Positions 61,092-63,796 of a stretch of 64,000 bases of DNA are shown piece after piece. The DNA is taken from positions 212,603,359 through 212,667,358 of the forward strand of contig NC_053390.1 of assembly GCF_905171765.1 (NCBI RefSeq), given 5' to 3'. The position numbers and the translations under genes are program-made. Position 1 is the stretch's first letter. Each line of letters opens with the position of its first letter. This DNA is from Bufo bufo. Its lineage: Eukaryota; Chordata; Amphibia; Anura; Bufonidae. The notes under the pieces were generated by a model. It did not search any database. It was not told the DNA's origin and worked only from the letters and a program-made list of their open reading frames with translations.

Positions 61092-62673
61092 TAAAAAATA
61101 AGTAATGCTCATCATATCATGGCCAAAACTTTATTCCTATGACCAGCTTTAAGGGATTGTCCAGCCTACTAGCTGACTGACCCAATACTCAACCTGCGCC
61201 CAACTAAAAAAAAAAAAACTCACCTGTCTGCAGTTCTGCTGTTCCCACACTACAACTCCAATATCTGCTAGACCAAAGACAGCCAAGCCCCGCTCCGGAC
61301 AGCAGAGACACGGAGCATTAAAGGGAACCTGTCACTGGGATTTTGTGTATAGAGCTGAGGACATGGGTTACTAGATGGCCGCTAGCACATCCGCAATACC
61401 CAGTCCGCATAGCTCTGTGTGCTTTTATTGTGTCAAAATAACGATTTTATCGATATGTAAATTAACCTTAGATGAGTCCTGTCTCCTCCATGCTTGAGAG
61501 ATGAGTCCAGCCACGCCCACTGTGAAGGAGTCCAGCACCGCCTCGCATCCTCCGAATCTCCTCCTTGCTCCCCGATGTCACAAAGCTAGAGCGCCGTAAT
61601 CTCGCGATGCGCAGGGAAGGAACACTATGGCAACACTGCACATGCAGTAGCTCACGCATCGCAAGATTACGGCGCTCTAGCTTTGTGAAGTCGGGGAGCA
61701 AGGAGGAGATTCGGAGGATGTGGGCGGTGCTGGGCTCCTTCCCAGTGGGCGTGGCTGGGCTCCGAAACATTAGTAGCCTCATTTACATATATATTTAAAA
61801 AAAAAAGTTTTTTTGACACAATAAAAGCACACAGAGCTATGGGGACTGGGTATTGCGGACATTCTAGCGGCCATCTAGCAGCCCATGTCCTCAGCTCTAT
61901 ACACAAAATCCAGGTTACAGGTTCCCTTTAACATGATTGATAATGCTCTGTGCCTCACAGCGAGATAAAGTTGTCACTGTGATTTTGTAGTAAAAAGAAC
62001 AGAGAGGCATGGAGCATTATCAGTCATGTTAATGCTCCATGTCTCCGCTGTCCGGAACGGGGCTTAGCTGTCTTTCACGCAGCGGATTAGGCTACTTTCA
62101 CACTCGCGTTTTGGGCAGATCCGTCATGGGTCTGAAAAAACTGACCTGTTACAATAATATAACCGCATGCACCCATTATGAACGGATCCGTTTGTATTAT
62201 CTGTAACATAGCCAAGACCGATCAGTCATGAACTCCATTGAAAGTCAATGGGAGACGGATCCTTTTTCTATTGTGTCAGAGAAAACTGATCCGTCCCCAT
62301 TGACTTACATTGTGTTTCAGGACGGATCCGTTTGGCTCAGTTTAGTCAAGCAGACAGCAAAACGCTGCAGGCAGCTTCCAGAGCGGAATGGTGACTGAAC
62401 GGAGGCAGACGGATGCATTCTGAGCGGATCCTTTTGCATTCAGAATGCATTAGGGCAAAACTGATCCGTTTTGGACCGCTTGTGAGAGCCCTCAACGGAT
62501 CTCAGAAACGGAAAGCCAAAACGCCAGTGTGAAATTAGCCTTACCTGCTCGTGTGAAAGATCCCTAATAGCGGTGCTAACAACAAGACTGTACCTGATTT
62601 GCAGCGAACTTGCCACATTTGGACAACATTCATTGACAATCTTAATCAGCTTTGAAAGTGACATGTCCGGACC
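9949..62673 (-). CDS. ANAPC5: ANAPC5, anaphase-promoting complex subunit 5 (16 exons; first exon outside window)
   Basis: APC5 is a TPR-containing scaffold subunit of the anaphase-promoting complex, the nuclear/cytosolic E3 ubiquitin ligase that targets cyclins and securin; in the family it sits in the platform with APC1 and APC4. Joining 62594-62673, 60436-60545, 60079-60307, 58550-58616, 55760-55861, 52445-52635, 50883-50964, 50034-50126, 47252-47433, 46296-46431, 46116-46190, 35543-35664, 34037-34144, 33465-33612, 25648-25810 and 9949-10160 gives 2100 nt (699 codons plus stop) with no internal stop. It is collinear with residues 70-755 of the vertebrate protein. All borders are AG/GT and all phases agree. 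The N-terminal ~69 residues are not found in 62674-64000. About 13 residues more than human over the same span come mainly from an acidic stretch in exon 60079-60307. Confidence 0.97.
10595..10848. mobile_element. Half copy of the ~500-bp foldback MITE
   Basis: AAAGGGCATCTGTCAGCAGA through TGCGCTTGGCAGCTGAAGGC to GCCTGGCCCTGTTAA matches the left arm of the complete copy at 56537-57033. The second arm is missing. Confidence 0.75.
10902..11314. mobile_element. TTAA-flanked MITE
   Basis: Ends AGGGAATCTGTCA.. and ..TGACAGATTCCCT, flanked by TTAA at 10898-10901 and 11315-11318. TTAA target sites point to piggyBac-like mobilisation. 61322-61927 has similar ends. Confidence 0.75.
12285..12640. repeat. 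Short tandem repeats inside the hAT element
   Basis: Imperfect units of roughly 40-45 bp containing GGGCCTGCTG(C/G)TGA..CTCTAAAACATTA, interrupted by the hAT MITE 12412-12544. Confidence 0.6.
12412..12544. mobile_element. hAT-type MITE, 133 bp, 8-bp TSD CTCTAAAA
   Basis: CAAGCATGGCCAACC at the left and GGTTGGCCATCCCTG at the right, flanked by CTCTAAAA at 12404-12411 and 12545-12552. Same family as 685-831. Confidence 0.88.
12790..15201 (-). pseudogene. hAT transposase pseudogene
   Basis: Minus-strand segments in order: an acidic, Ser-rich N-terminal part (15201-14695); VHLTTDTWTSAFGQGCYISL (about 14405-14340), the start of the RNase-H-like core with its Asp; LHNFKESTQMVSGDNAIIRV (about 13600); YWLFALLDPRYKENFSS (about 13170-13120); and the hAT C-terminal dimerisation block ASVLSERVFSAAGGIITDKR (12948-12889). 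At least four frame changes and stops separate them. Confidence 0.82.
15966..16880. repeat. Long palindrome: inverted duplication of hAT end plus flanking DNA
   Basis: 15966-16190 is the near-perfect complement of 16235-16346 joined to 16768-16880 (the right arm is split by a MITE). The arms include the hAT terminus (TAGTGTTAGGCGAGCATGC and complement) and about 100 bp of flanking repeat R1. The centre is near 16212. Confidence 0.85.
16347..16767. mobile_element. TTTCACAC-family MITE, 421 bp
   Basis: AGGCTACTTTCACACTAGCG ... GTGTGAAAGTAGCCT with TA on both sides (16345-16346, 16768-16769). It interrupts the right arm of the palindrome; removing it restores pairing with 16067-16080. Confidence 0.88.
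17691..18123. other. Intronic sequence, no clear feature
   Basis: Part of the last ANAPC5 intron. 17690-17860 resembles the stretch GGAGTAATGGCAGCACCC..CTGTTGCTCC seen in several foldback MITEs, but no borders are seen. Confidence 0.35.
18124..18623. mobile_element. TTTCACAC-family MITE, 500 bp
   Basis: AGGCTACTTTCACACTTGCG ... CGCTAGTGTGAAAGTAGCCT flanked by TA. Nearly identical to 50234-50708, which lacks ~28 bp near its left end. Rich in GCGGATCCG motifs. Confidence 0.88.
18626..19186. other. Intronic sequence with a short inverted repeat
   Basis: 18735-18795 contains TGCGGCTTGAGCCACGGG and the complementary AGCTCAAGCCGCA, a decayed small foldback. Nothing else recognised. Confidence 0.35.
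19188..19343. repeat. E2 left inverted terminal repeat
   Basis: From CCTTGGGGGACACAGAAGAC inward it matches the complement of 24570-24680 with no difference I can see. The outer ~45 bp (GAGATTTTTGTATAACTTAC..) are specific to this end. Confidence 0.88.
19463..19564. other. E2 internal complementary region
   Basis: Reverse complement of the left outer end (to ~19521) fused to the reverse complement of the right outer end (TTTTCTCGCCCAATTTCCTT), followed by the same GGGACG(T) border as in E1. Confidence 0.85.
19507..20900 (-). pseudogene. E2 decayed tyrosine recombinase region
   Basis: Several open minus-strand frames carry scattered resemblance to the E1/E3 recombinase, e.g. LAHLTEFYRVHTRASAYAAL (near 19690) for the region after the active-site Tyr, and PRFLLKVV-like SSFLLKVVFVLHF (near 20070). 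No frame is continuous. Confidence 0.55.
21990..22915. repeat. E2 60-bp tandem array
   Basis: About 15 units. Six consecutive ones (about 22499-22859) are 60,60,60,61,60,60 bp, each starting CCGCCTATGGAAGGGGGTCA or a close variant, then CACATGGCCAGCA.CGAATCC and AGTGAGAGTGC. The period equals 20 codons, and the minus strand stays open for 231 codons over 21959-22654. Confidence 0.85.
23200..24480. other. E2 GC-rich leader region
   Basis: GC-rich, with an internal duplication: the block containing GGCGCCCGGC..CCGGGGCCGC and GAGCGGCACATACCGGCCGC occurs near 23378-23470 and 23498-23590. It corresponds in position to the noncoding 5' leader of E3 (31450-32190). A weak match to E4 44470-45130 is visible. 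Confidence 0.5.
24570..24696. repeat. E2 right inverted terminal repeat
   Basis: Complement of the inner left repeat, ending GGAAATTGGGCGAGAAAA. Confidence 0.88.
24697..25647. other. Intronic sequence with an R2-type repeat fragment
   Basis: 24752-24985 begins TTAAAGGGGTTTTCCGG and contains AAGATAGGTCATCAATATCA and CACCGATCAGTTGTTTG, an R2 copy without a clear right end. The rest to the exon shows nothing. Confidence 0.5.
25648..25810 (-). CDS. ANAPC5: ANAPC5 coding exon (residues ~632-685)
   Basis: Reads LMLGIPEQALNILHMAIEPI, then LAHGAVLDKGRAMFLVAKCQ and VASAASYAPHKKTE. Acceptor ctacag, donor GAAG/gtaat, phase 1 at its end. It lies between two introns that each carry a DIRS element. Confidence 0.98.
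26687..26855. repeat. E3 left inverted terminal repeat
   Basis: Inner part from CCATTGGGGGACACAGACCC to the GTGGAGCATGGGGG complement pairs with 32195-32316. The outer ~45 bp (GGAGATTTTTTGTGAAACTC..) are unique to this end. Confidence 0.88.
26991..27050. other. E3 half internal complementary region
   Basis: Reverse complement of the left outer end only (CTGTGTCCCCCAATTGAAAA..CACAAAAAATCT), directly followed by GGGACGTCC. In E1 and E2 the complement of the right end lies between these blocks; here it is absent. Confidence 0.85.
27118..28180 (-). pseudogene. E3 tyrosine recombinase (frameshifted)
   Basis: Pieces in order: ILKKRGFSDSV (about 28130), KARKPVSSRLYYRTWKAF (about 28085-28035) in another frame, VPPYVPPLPPWDLNLVLSSL and SLLTWKVVFLVAITSIRRVS (27830-27690) with the first catalytic Arg, then a 172-codon frame (27636-27118) with the HxxR box TAHSTRAVGASWARRYRASA, the WSSLH block and the nucleophile Tyr in FTKFYQLHS. 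Frame changes near 28105, between 28035 and 27937, and near 27625 break it. Confidence 0.88.
28122..29980 (-). pseudogene. E3 reverse transcriptase-RNase H (one stop, one frameshift)
   Basis: 29980-29714 reads MPPPLAVGGRLLSFQQVWRA.. to GVIVPVPLEEQGAGFY and stops at TAA 29716-29714. The same frame continues as VPKKEGSVRPVLDLKLLNRS. The 466-codon frame 29701-28301 holds RT motifs DIQDAYLHVP, ALPFGLATAPRVFTK and catalytic YLDD (codons 108-111). It also holds RNase H motifs VTTDAS (272), NVLELRA (303) and QSDNATAVAY (329). A -1/+1 shift near 28357 moves the last part into another frame (PLLPKVLRKITTEG to LRSLRLTAWLL). Confidence 0.93.
30149..31428 (-). pseudogene. E3 DIRS gag-like protein (frameshifted)
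   Basis: Begins MPKPGPPKKSKAAPQAPLGS near 31420, then CKACC..CDSC, a Cys-pair motif. It continues in a second frame (NLAQVSRATMAFMKRMASMD, RGRSAAKRQRTQQHRSSDDS) to MVADLVAAVWDTF near 30950. Last, the frame ending at 30149 reads ARLAKNTAIPVLDVSSLRDS, QMSQATKFLCEASFDVSILF and VTQRREVWLKVWDADASSKR, the typical C-terminal gag block of vertebrate DIRS. Confidence 0.75.
32195..32330. repeat. E3 right inverted terminal repeat
   Basis: CCCGGTGGAGCATGGGGGTA.. to TGGAATGTGCGAGAAAT. It pairs with the inner left repeat with few differences. Confidence 0.88.
32508..33058. other. Intronic sequence, nothing recognised
   Basis: AT-rich with no repeat borders, coding homology or obvious structure. Confidence 0.4.
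33062..33388. mobile_element. TTAA-flanked MITE, decayed
   Basis: AGGGGTATTCCAGTTATTTG at the left after TTAA (33058-33061), and AAAAATACCCCTCTAA at the right. The interior has CTGACCAATCACGGGAATG and CCATTCATTTCTATGGGAGT, common in frog MITEs. Confidence 0.6.
33465..33612 (-). CDS. ANAPC5: ANAPC5 coding exon (residues ~582-631)
   Basis: Reads VLLSLAELYWRSSCHPVALP, then VLLQALALSREYRLQYLASE and TVLNVAFSQ, a strongly conserved TPR pair. Acceptor atttcag, donor ACAG/gtagg, phase 0 at its end. A short repeat tail (about 33650-33712) lies just upstream on the gene strand. Confidence 0.97.
33650..33712 (+). repeat. Short SINE- or LINE-like tail
   Basis: GCAGACTAGATGGGCCAAAT then GGTTCTTATCTGCCGACACA, ending in TTCTATGTTTCTATGTTT, a repeated 3' tail I recognise from frog retroposons. 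The family name is not certain. Confidence 0.5.
34037..34144 (-). CDS. ANAPC5: ANAPC5 coding exon (residues ~546-581)
   Basis: Reads KAVVLKAQNQTAEAHKILQV then LLIHCQKVKNMEMVI. Acceptor tttgtag, donor ATAAG/gttag. The donor is not a perfect consensus. The codon split with the next exon reads AGA (Arg) where human has Ser. Confidence 0.95.
34220..34434. mobile_element. TTTCACAC-family MITE, ~215 bp, nearly perfect palindrome
   Basis: AGGCTACTTTCACACTTGCG ... CCGCAAGTGTGAAAGTACC. Arms contain GACGGATCCGACATG and ATTTCGCCGTGC. The left exon border is 75 bp away. Confidence 0.85.
34477..34550. repeat. (TA)n and (TATC)n microsatellite
   Basis: About 26 TA units followed by TCTATCTATCTATT and a T run. 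Confidence 0.95.
34735..35478. mobile_element. Decayed TTTCACAC-type foldback element
   Basis: The right end GCCCGTGTGAAAGAGGCCTT is clear. Inner blocks such as GATTTTCACGCA and TGCGTGAAAATC, and CACATGGTCCGTCACATGAT with its complement at 35098-35120, form stems. The left border is not resolved. It contains a TGACGTCA octamer at 35128-35135. Confidence 0.55.
35543..35664 (-). CDS. ANAPC5: ANAPC5 coding exon (residues ~506-546)
   Basis: Reads LWMLFDQKIQFDRAMNDGKY then HITESLVTGITALNSIEGLY. Acceptor ccccag, donor ACAG/gtata, leaving after two bases of an Arg codon. The intron upstream of it on the gene strand (35665-46115) is 10.5 kb and full of repeats. Confidence 0.97.
35665..37385. other. 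Intronic repeat fragments
   Basis: 36100-36740 contains R2-like blocks (CCTCAGGATAGGTCATCA, CTGATCAGCTGTTTAAAGAG with a later complement). 36745-37050 contains TTTTAGGGCTGGGTTTACAG, a decayed MITE end. No coding homology. Confidence 0.4.
37386..38715 (+). repeat. R1-type repeat copies
   Basis: Two overlapping starts (GTTAACCCCCTAAGGATA at 37385 and TTAACCCTTAGGCTACCGGA at 37573), the block CATAGCTGTATGAGGGCTT, and an end near CGAACGGGTTAAGGAC (38705-38720). The stretch 37880-38150 is intact where the copy at 3.1-7.3 kb is split by E1. Confidence 0.7.
38716..40384. other. Intronic sequence with repeat fragments
   Basis: 38720-38890 is a short R1 fragment. 39120-39145 is a (CATA)n run. 39390-39470 resembles the interior of the hAT element at 26250-26340 (GCGCACTATGACCTCACGCTG). 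Otherwise nothing. Confidence 0.4.
40385..40578. mobile_element. TTTCACAC-family MITE, 194 bp
   Basis: AGGCTTCTTTCACATTAGTG ... CGCTAATGTGAAAGAAGCCT. Interior CCCCATTCACTATAATGGGG palindrome. Confidence 0.82.
40790..41235 (+). mobile_element. Foldback retroposon with degenerate hammerhead-like tail
   Basis: Inverted pair 40846-40885 / 40898-40947 built on CTTATAACAAAGTATGTA and CCAATTAAAAACATCAATAA. It is followed by a longer tail with CTTGAGAAAGCC (41151-41162) and GCCGAAAC (41174-41181), a decayed form of the motif intact at 59282-59306. A (TA)n tract follows; no target duplication resolved. Confidence 0.55.
41245..41300. repeat. (TA)n microsatellite
   Basis: About 27 TA units after CTGTCCAATATA. 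Confidence 0.95.
41331..42000. repeat. R1 fragment joined to a hAT-interior fragment
   Basis: 41331-41565 starts TTAACCCCTTGAGGACCC (R1). 41570-42000 shares CACCAAATGATAATTAAC, GGCAGTTAACCCCTCAG and ATTGGTGGCAGCAGCAGCAC with the interior of the hAT at 47472-48304, around a palindrome GCAGTTAACCCCTCAGGTGC..GCACTTGAGGGGTTAATTGC. Confidence 0.65.
42060..45130 (-). mobile_element. DIRS-derived fragment E4 (tandem array and leader, no terminal repeats)
   Basis: 42060-42647 and 43342-44340 are degenerate units (ACTCCACCTGAGAAGG..GTAGTAGCCA; CCGCCTATGGAAGGGGGTAA at 44266) like the arrays in E1 and E2. 44470-45130 is GC-rich with GCGCAAAGATTTCGCGCC and GCTGGTGGGATGCAGGGGAG, similar to the E2 leader near 23280 and 24320. 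No terminal repeats or recombinase are seen. Interrupted by 42648-43337. Confidence 0.65.
42648..43337. mobile_element. 690-bp element with 100-bp direct terminal repeats (TRIM-like)
   Basis: 42648-42747 and 43238-43337 are direct repeats starting CCACATGCGGTGGGACTGCT and ending TGTGATTTTGTT, differing at a handful of bases. AAAG flanks both sides (42644-42647, 43338-43341), and joining the flanks restores the surrounding tandem unit. No coding capacity. The ends are not TG..CA, so the LTR assignment is uncertain. Confidence 0.7.
45131..45599. other. Intronic sequence, nothing recognised
   Basis: No repeat border or coding homology seen. Confidence 0.4.
45600..46063. repeat. Second copy of the TRIM-like element's interior
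   Basis: TTTTGCACCTGGTAGCC-like GTTGCACCTGGTAGCCTG, TAGTCTAGTGGTAGAACCCA and GGGCTCCGATGTGTTCCCGA match 42790-43080. Its left end is a hairpin: TGGGAGGAAATGCTCACAAA and its complement at 45662-45690. Confidence 0.65.
46116..46190 (-). CDS. ANAPC5: ANAPC5 coding exon (residues ~481-505)
   Basis: 25 codons, GCFSAASEILKHLKERFPPN then SQHAK, nearly identical to vertebrate APC5. Acceptor ttacag, donor AAG/gtgcc. The TRIM-like repeat copy 45600-46063 ends about 50 bp beyond its donor. Confidence 0.97.
46296..46431 (-). CDS. ANAPC5: ANAPC5 coding exon (residues ~435-480)
   Basis: Reads (S)TMALQQAQMLLSINTLDS then VHVSVQQNNTESFAV and VLCHLADLHAEQ. Acceptor cttctag, donor AACAG/gtgtg. Enters with one base of the split Ser codon and ends in phase 0. 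Only a 105-bp intron follows. Confidence 0.96.
46618..47068. mobile_element. TTAA-flanked MITE, ~450 bp
   Basis: AGAGGTATTCCATTCTGAGA ... TGTCTGAGATATAACTACCCCT between TTAA sites (46614-46617, 47069-47072). Interior TCGCTAGGATAGGCAATCA. Confidence 0.7.
47252..47433 (-). CDS. ANAPC5: ANAPC5 coding exon (residues ~375-434)
   Basis: Starts FLASLGIQSLVQQRAFAGKT and ends IDISTAQKTAIWRLYGR. Acceptor ttttag, donor CGCAG/gtaat, leaving in phase 2. A complete hAT element (47472-48304) begins only 39 bp upstream of the exon on the gene strand. Its left target duplication lies at 47464-47471, so it inserted very close to the splice acceptor. Confidence 0.97.
47472..48304. mobile_element. hAT-type non-autonomous element, 833 bp, 8-bp TSD TCCAAGAT
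   Basis: TAGAGTTGTTGCGATACCAA ... TCGATACCCGCAACAACCCTA, flanked by TCCAAGAT at 47464-47471 and 48305-48312. The interior has a C run (47597-47614) and two paired blocks around CTGGGCGCC..AATAATAGTAGGTGCAGGG. No transposase. Confidence 0.9.
48561..48656. mobile_element. Small TTAA-flanked palindromic MITE, 96 bp
   Basis: AGGGGTTGTCCACTTTTTAC ... GTAAAAAGCGGACAACCCCT between TTAA at 48557-48560 and 48657-48660. Close to a perfect hairpin, probably the minimal form of a piggyBac-type MITE. Confidence 0.88.
48661..49147. other. Intronic sequence, nothing recognised
   Basis: No homology or structure recognised. Confidence 0.4.
49156..49304. mobile_element. hAT-type MITE, 149 bp, 8-bp TSD CTCTATTA
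   Basis: CAGGGATGAGCAACCT ... AGGTTGCTGATCCCTG flanked by CTCTATTA at 49148-49155 and 49305-49312. Third copy of the family at 685 and 12412. Confidence 0.9.
49388..49683. mobile_element. Foldback MITE rich in TTGCGGA blocks, ~296 bp
   Basis: AGGGCATATTCACAAGTCCG ... GACGTGTGAATGGACCCT with TA flanks. Several internal palindromes: TTTTGCGGATCCGCAAAA, TTGTCCGCAATTGCGGACAA, GTTCCGCAAAATTGCGGAAC. Confidence 0.8.
50034..50126 (-). CDS. ANAPC5: ANAPC5 coding exon (residues ~345-374)
   Basis: 31 codons, SWLYILKNRKGEDSSVFLEH then SVKKAVHFGLP. The ends are highly conserved. The middle (KNRKGEDSS) is more divergent and one residue longer than human. Acceptor tttcag, donor CCA/gtaag, phase 0 at both ends. 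Confidence 0.94.
50234..50708. mobile_element. TTTCACAC-family MITE, 475 bp
   Basis: AGGCTACTTTCACACTGTTT ... CGCTAGTGTGAAAGTAGCCT. Near-identical to 18124-18623 apart from a ~28-bp deletion at the left end. Confidence 0.88.
50883..50964 (-). CDS. ANAPC5: ANAPC5 coding exon, TPR region (residues ~317-344)
   Basis: Reads (Y)HQAELALQEAIRIAQESS then DHVCLQHCL, a typical TPR helix pair in this family. Acceptor ctttag, donor CTG/gtacg. A 173-bp AT-rich interval separates it from a MITE at 50234-50708. Confidence 0.97.
51180..51437. mobile_element. TTAA-flanked MITE, ~258 bp
   Basis: AGTGGTTGTCTCATCTTGCC ... AGCAAGATGAGACAACCCCT between TTAA sites (51176-51179, 51438-51441). Centre includes TCAGTAGCTCTCATGCACAG and its complement. 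Confidence 0.82.
52020..52340. repeat. Anuran repeat with ATTTAGTAAGACCGGCGGTT start
   Basis: GGGGCACATTTAGTAAGACC ... TTTGATAAATGACCCCC, a palindromic-ended frog repeat. The interior carries TAAATGTAAGACAG and its complement. Confidence 0.6.
52445..52635 (-). CDS. ANAPC5: ANAPC5 coding exon (residues ~254-317)
   Basis: 191 nt beginning HYLSYLNSLRVQDVFSSTHS and ending SLRYAALNLAALHCRFGHY, near-identical to the vertebrate protein and leading into the first TPR repeats. Acceptor tttcag, donor TA/gtatg, leaving in phase 2. Confidence 0.97.
52905..54026. mobile_element. hAT-type non-autonomous element, 1122 bp, 8-bp TSD CTGGAAAC
   Basis: TAGGGATCGACAGATATTGA ... TGAATATCGGTCGATCCCTA, flanked by CTGGAAAC at 52897-52904 and 54027-54034. 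The interior has two long G runs (near 53443 and 53537) and an ~80-bp-arm palindrome around 53668 (GCTACCGCTCATAGAGG and complement). No transposase. Confidence 0.9.
54035..55345. other. Intronic sequence with a decayed frog repeat
   Basis: 54370-55075 carries recurrent AT-rich blocks (GCGACTTTTTACACAAAA, ACTGGCTTAATTGTCTGCAC, GCGCCAATTTGATAGCCCCG) typical of a frog interspersed repeat. Borders not resolved and no coding homology. Confidence 0.45.
55346..55667. mobile_element. Foldback MITE related to the TTTCACAC group, ~322 bp
   Basis: AGGTCTCTTGCACACAAACC ... ACGGTCGTGTGCAAGAGGCCT with TA flanks. Contains a C run (55366-55378), GTCCGCATAACGGACAA and CAACGGATCCGC. Confidence 0.78.
55760..55861 (-). 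CDS. ANAPC5: ANAPC5 coding exon (residues ~220-253)
   Basis: Exactly 34 codons, ASLLKNDESKALSPVLLQKE then LNNLLKFNPDFAEA, almost identical to the vertebrate sequence. Acceptor ttccag, donor GCT/gtgag, phase 0 at both ends. Confidence 0.97.
56198..56524. mobile_element. Foldback retroposon with 10-bp TSD
   Basis: AGAGTCCCTT at 56188-56197 and 56525-56534. A head (~90 bp) is followed by inverted tails (GAAGAAATAAAGTACTCTTG and complement). The centre has GACC-taact-GGTCGAAACGC (56420-56437), resembling the stem II and GAAA box of a hammerhead ribozyme. Confidence 0.72.
56537..57033. mobile_element. Complete ~500-bp foldback MITE
   Basis: AGGGCATCTGTAGCAGATTT ... AGATCTGCTGACAGATGTCCT. The arms are near-complementary throughout (GCGCTTGGCAGCTGAAGGCA on both sides). 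Its left arm matches 10595-10848. TTAA is present at the left and CTAA at the right. Confidence 0.85.
57235..57590. repeat. Degenerate ~30-35-bp minisatellite
   Basis: Recurring CCCTTAGTGCCCCACACAG, TAAGTGGCTCCCTCACAGT and CCCTCTTTAGTGCTCCTCAG blocks with varying spacing. Confidence 0.6.
57836..58104. mobile_element. Foldback MITE, ~269 bp
   Basis: AGGCTTCATGCACATGAAAG ... TCGCGTGCATGAGGCCT, with blocks TTTTGCGGACCGTATACG and TGTTCCGTAAAATACGGAA. Relative of 55346-55667. Confidence 0.78.
58106..58353. mobile_element. MITE abutting the previous one
   Basis: AGGCTAGTTTCACATCTCCA ... TGCCGGAATTGTGAAACTAG. It shares the TA between the two elements, so one inserted at the edge of the other. Confidence 0.7.
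58354..58549. other. Intronic sequence, nothing recognised
   Basis: Short AT-rich stretch next to the 67-nt exon. Confidence 0.4.
58550..58616 (-). CDS. ANAPC5: ANAPC5 coding exon (residues ~197-219)
   Basis: A 67-nt exon reading DEELACSGPLSQKQAEYF then LSHQ, matching the conserved GPLSQKQAEFF segment. The acceptor is actatag and the donor is CAG/gtatac. It has no start codon and lies in the middle of a longer open stretch on the other strand, so it is found only by homology. It ends in phase 0. Confidence 0.93.
58949..59381. mobile_element. Foldback retroposon with 16-bp TSD and hammerhead-like motif
   Basis: ATGGTCATAATACACT at 58933-58948 and 59382-59397. A ~70-bp head is followed by two inverted tail copies with ~170-bp arms (centre about 59197). 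The plus-strand tail has CTGAAGA (59282-59288), AGGCCAATAGGCC, then GAAAC (59302-59306), and later CAATAAAAAGT. The opposite arm has CGGAAGA instead of CTGAAGA. Confidence 0.8.
59398..60078. other. Intronic sequence, nothing recognised
   Basis: AT-rich, with no borders, coding homology or structure seen. Confidence 0.4.
60079..60307 (-). CDS. ANAPC5: ANAPC5 coding exon with expanded acidic segment (residues ~133-196)
   Basis: It starts GLFRRHMILAYNKLSFSQVY, matching the conserved start of the APC5 domain. After a basic stretch it runs into MELTNTEEEDEEEQELGEE and then REMEKEDLDCPIG. The Glu/Asp run is longer than the corresponding human linker, and the rest of the exon is well conserved. Acceptor gtaag/GTC, donor GG/gtaat, leaving in phase 2. 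Confidence 0.95.
60436..60545 (-). CDS. ANAPC5: ANAPC5 coding exon (residues ~96-133)
   Basis: It completes the split Arg and reads IKLMAEGELKDMEQFF, then DELSDSFSGTEPDVHKTSVV, nearly identical to the human protein. The acceptor is ttgtag and the donor is G/gtaag. It ends in phase 1. A 128-bp intron separates it from the next exon. Confidence 0.97.
60546..61024. other. Intronic sequence, no clear feature
   Basis: A short R2 trace (CCGAGGATAGGTCATTAC, near 60797) is the only repeat recognised. Confidence 0.4.
61025..61087. repeat. (TA)n microsatellite
   Basis: About 31 TA units. Confidence 0.95.
61268..62075. mobile_element. Foldback element interrupted by a TTAA MITE
   Basis: GACAGCCAAGCCCCGCTCCG ... 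GGACAGCAGAGAC..GAGCATTA at 61268-61320 pairs with TAATGCTCCATGTCTCCGCT ... GGGGCTTAGCTGTC at 62031-62075. The MITE 61322-61927 lies within it. Confidence 0.72.
61322..61927. mobile_element. TTAA-flanked MITE, 606 bp, long palindrome
   Basis: AGGGAACCTGTCACTGGGAT ... CAGGTTACAGGTTCCCT between TTAA sites (61318-61321, 61928-61931). Arms include ATACACAAAATCC, CTCTGTGTGCTTTTATTGTG and GCGCCGTAATCTCGCGATGC with complements. Confidence 0.85.
62089..62541. mobile_element. TTTCACAC-family MITE, ~453 bp
   Basis: AGGCTACTTTCACACTCGCG ... CGCCAGTGTGAAATTAGCCT. Same subfamily as 7395-7868 in the opposite direction. Its right end is 53 bp from the donor of the most upstream visible exon. Confidence 0.82.
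62594..62673 (-). CDS. ANAPC5: ANAPC5 coding exon (residues ~70-96)
   Basis: First ANAPC5 exon visible in the window. It reads GPDMSLSKLIKIVNECCPN and continues to ..SSLQIR. The acceptor is cctag before GGTCCGGAC and the donor is AG/gtaca. It enters in phase 0 and leaves after two bases of an Arg codon. If the usual vertebrate gene structure holds this is exon 2; the exon for residues 1-69 would be upstream of the window. Confidence 0.95.
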
Positions 62674-63796
62674 CTAGGATAACAAAGAGAAAGGTTAACA
62701 GATTTACAAATCCGGAAAAAAACAGCACGGTTTCAACAAGCCAGAGACAGACAAAAAACTGCATTAATTAGAAAAAAAATAGGCAACAAATACTTGTGTG
62801 CTCTGCTTTTCATATTTCCCATAGATTCCATTTGCCTCCGGGTCCATGCAGCCGCGCCGCAAAAGATGGGACATGTCTTTTGCAGATCGCAGACTCATAG
62901 AAGTCAATGGTGCTGCACCGCGATGCGGGGTGCACATGGTAAGTGTCTTATTTAAAGTATAACTGTCTTTTTTATTTGGAGTATTGGATTGTGGTGATTA
63001 ATATCTCCTTGGTGGCCCTATTTCAACTTTTCACTGTGTATTCAATTACCCCCTAATTCTACATTTTTGTTCCCTGTACGGCCTACTTTTACCTGTGCTT
63101 AAATAGGGTTGCTAGGCATGGTCCGTCTATCTGTTGAAGGATGGAGCACGCAGCGTGCAGGGTCACATTACTGACAGCCAGGGACTGTAAGTAAATGATT
63201 AAAGCCAGGTCCTCCCCAGCAGCTGATAACAGTGCCTGGGCTGTGTGCACTTCTCCCTGTCCCTGCGCTTGGCAGACGCTCCCTCACTCAGCAGAGCTGG
63301 AGAAGTAGAGTTGAATCAGTGCAGACCAGGGAAGGGAGATCTGCCATCTGCTCAGTGTATAAATGAAAGCAACATGTGGTAAGAGGACCCCTTTGTGCTA
63401 CAGGAGATTAACACTTTAGGGAGGAGAGCTCTGGTTACTGACACTTTTGGGGGGCTATTGTTACTGGCTAGTGAAGGCAGGCGGGATTAGCCTCAGGGTG
63501 AGGGCAGTGGCGGCCATCTTAACTGAATAGTGAAATTGCAGTTTTATGCAGACTGGTTGCTAAGGGCTGAATCTTATTAAATATGGGGTAAGTCAGTCTA
63601 ATAGTGACTGATTCTGGAATATCATGTTATTAGTAACTACATATATGAAAATTGAAATTAGGGTCTAAATGTGACAGTTATCCTTTAAGCTGCAGTTTCT
63701 GTGACAAAGTCAGGAACAGATGAGGCAGCAGGAAGAAGTCCACGTCCTTCATCCTTCCTTTACAGTATACTTCCCGGTGTTGCAGAATCAACTTTT
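62674..63796. other. Intron upstream of the first visible exon, nothing recognised
   Basis: No match to the missing APC5 N-terminus on the minus strand. No repeat borders seen except common frog fragments. Confidence 0.4.
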
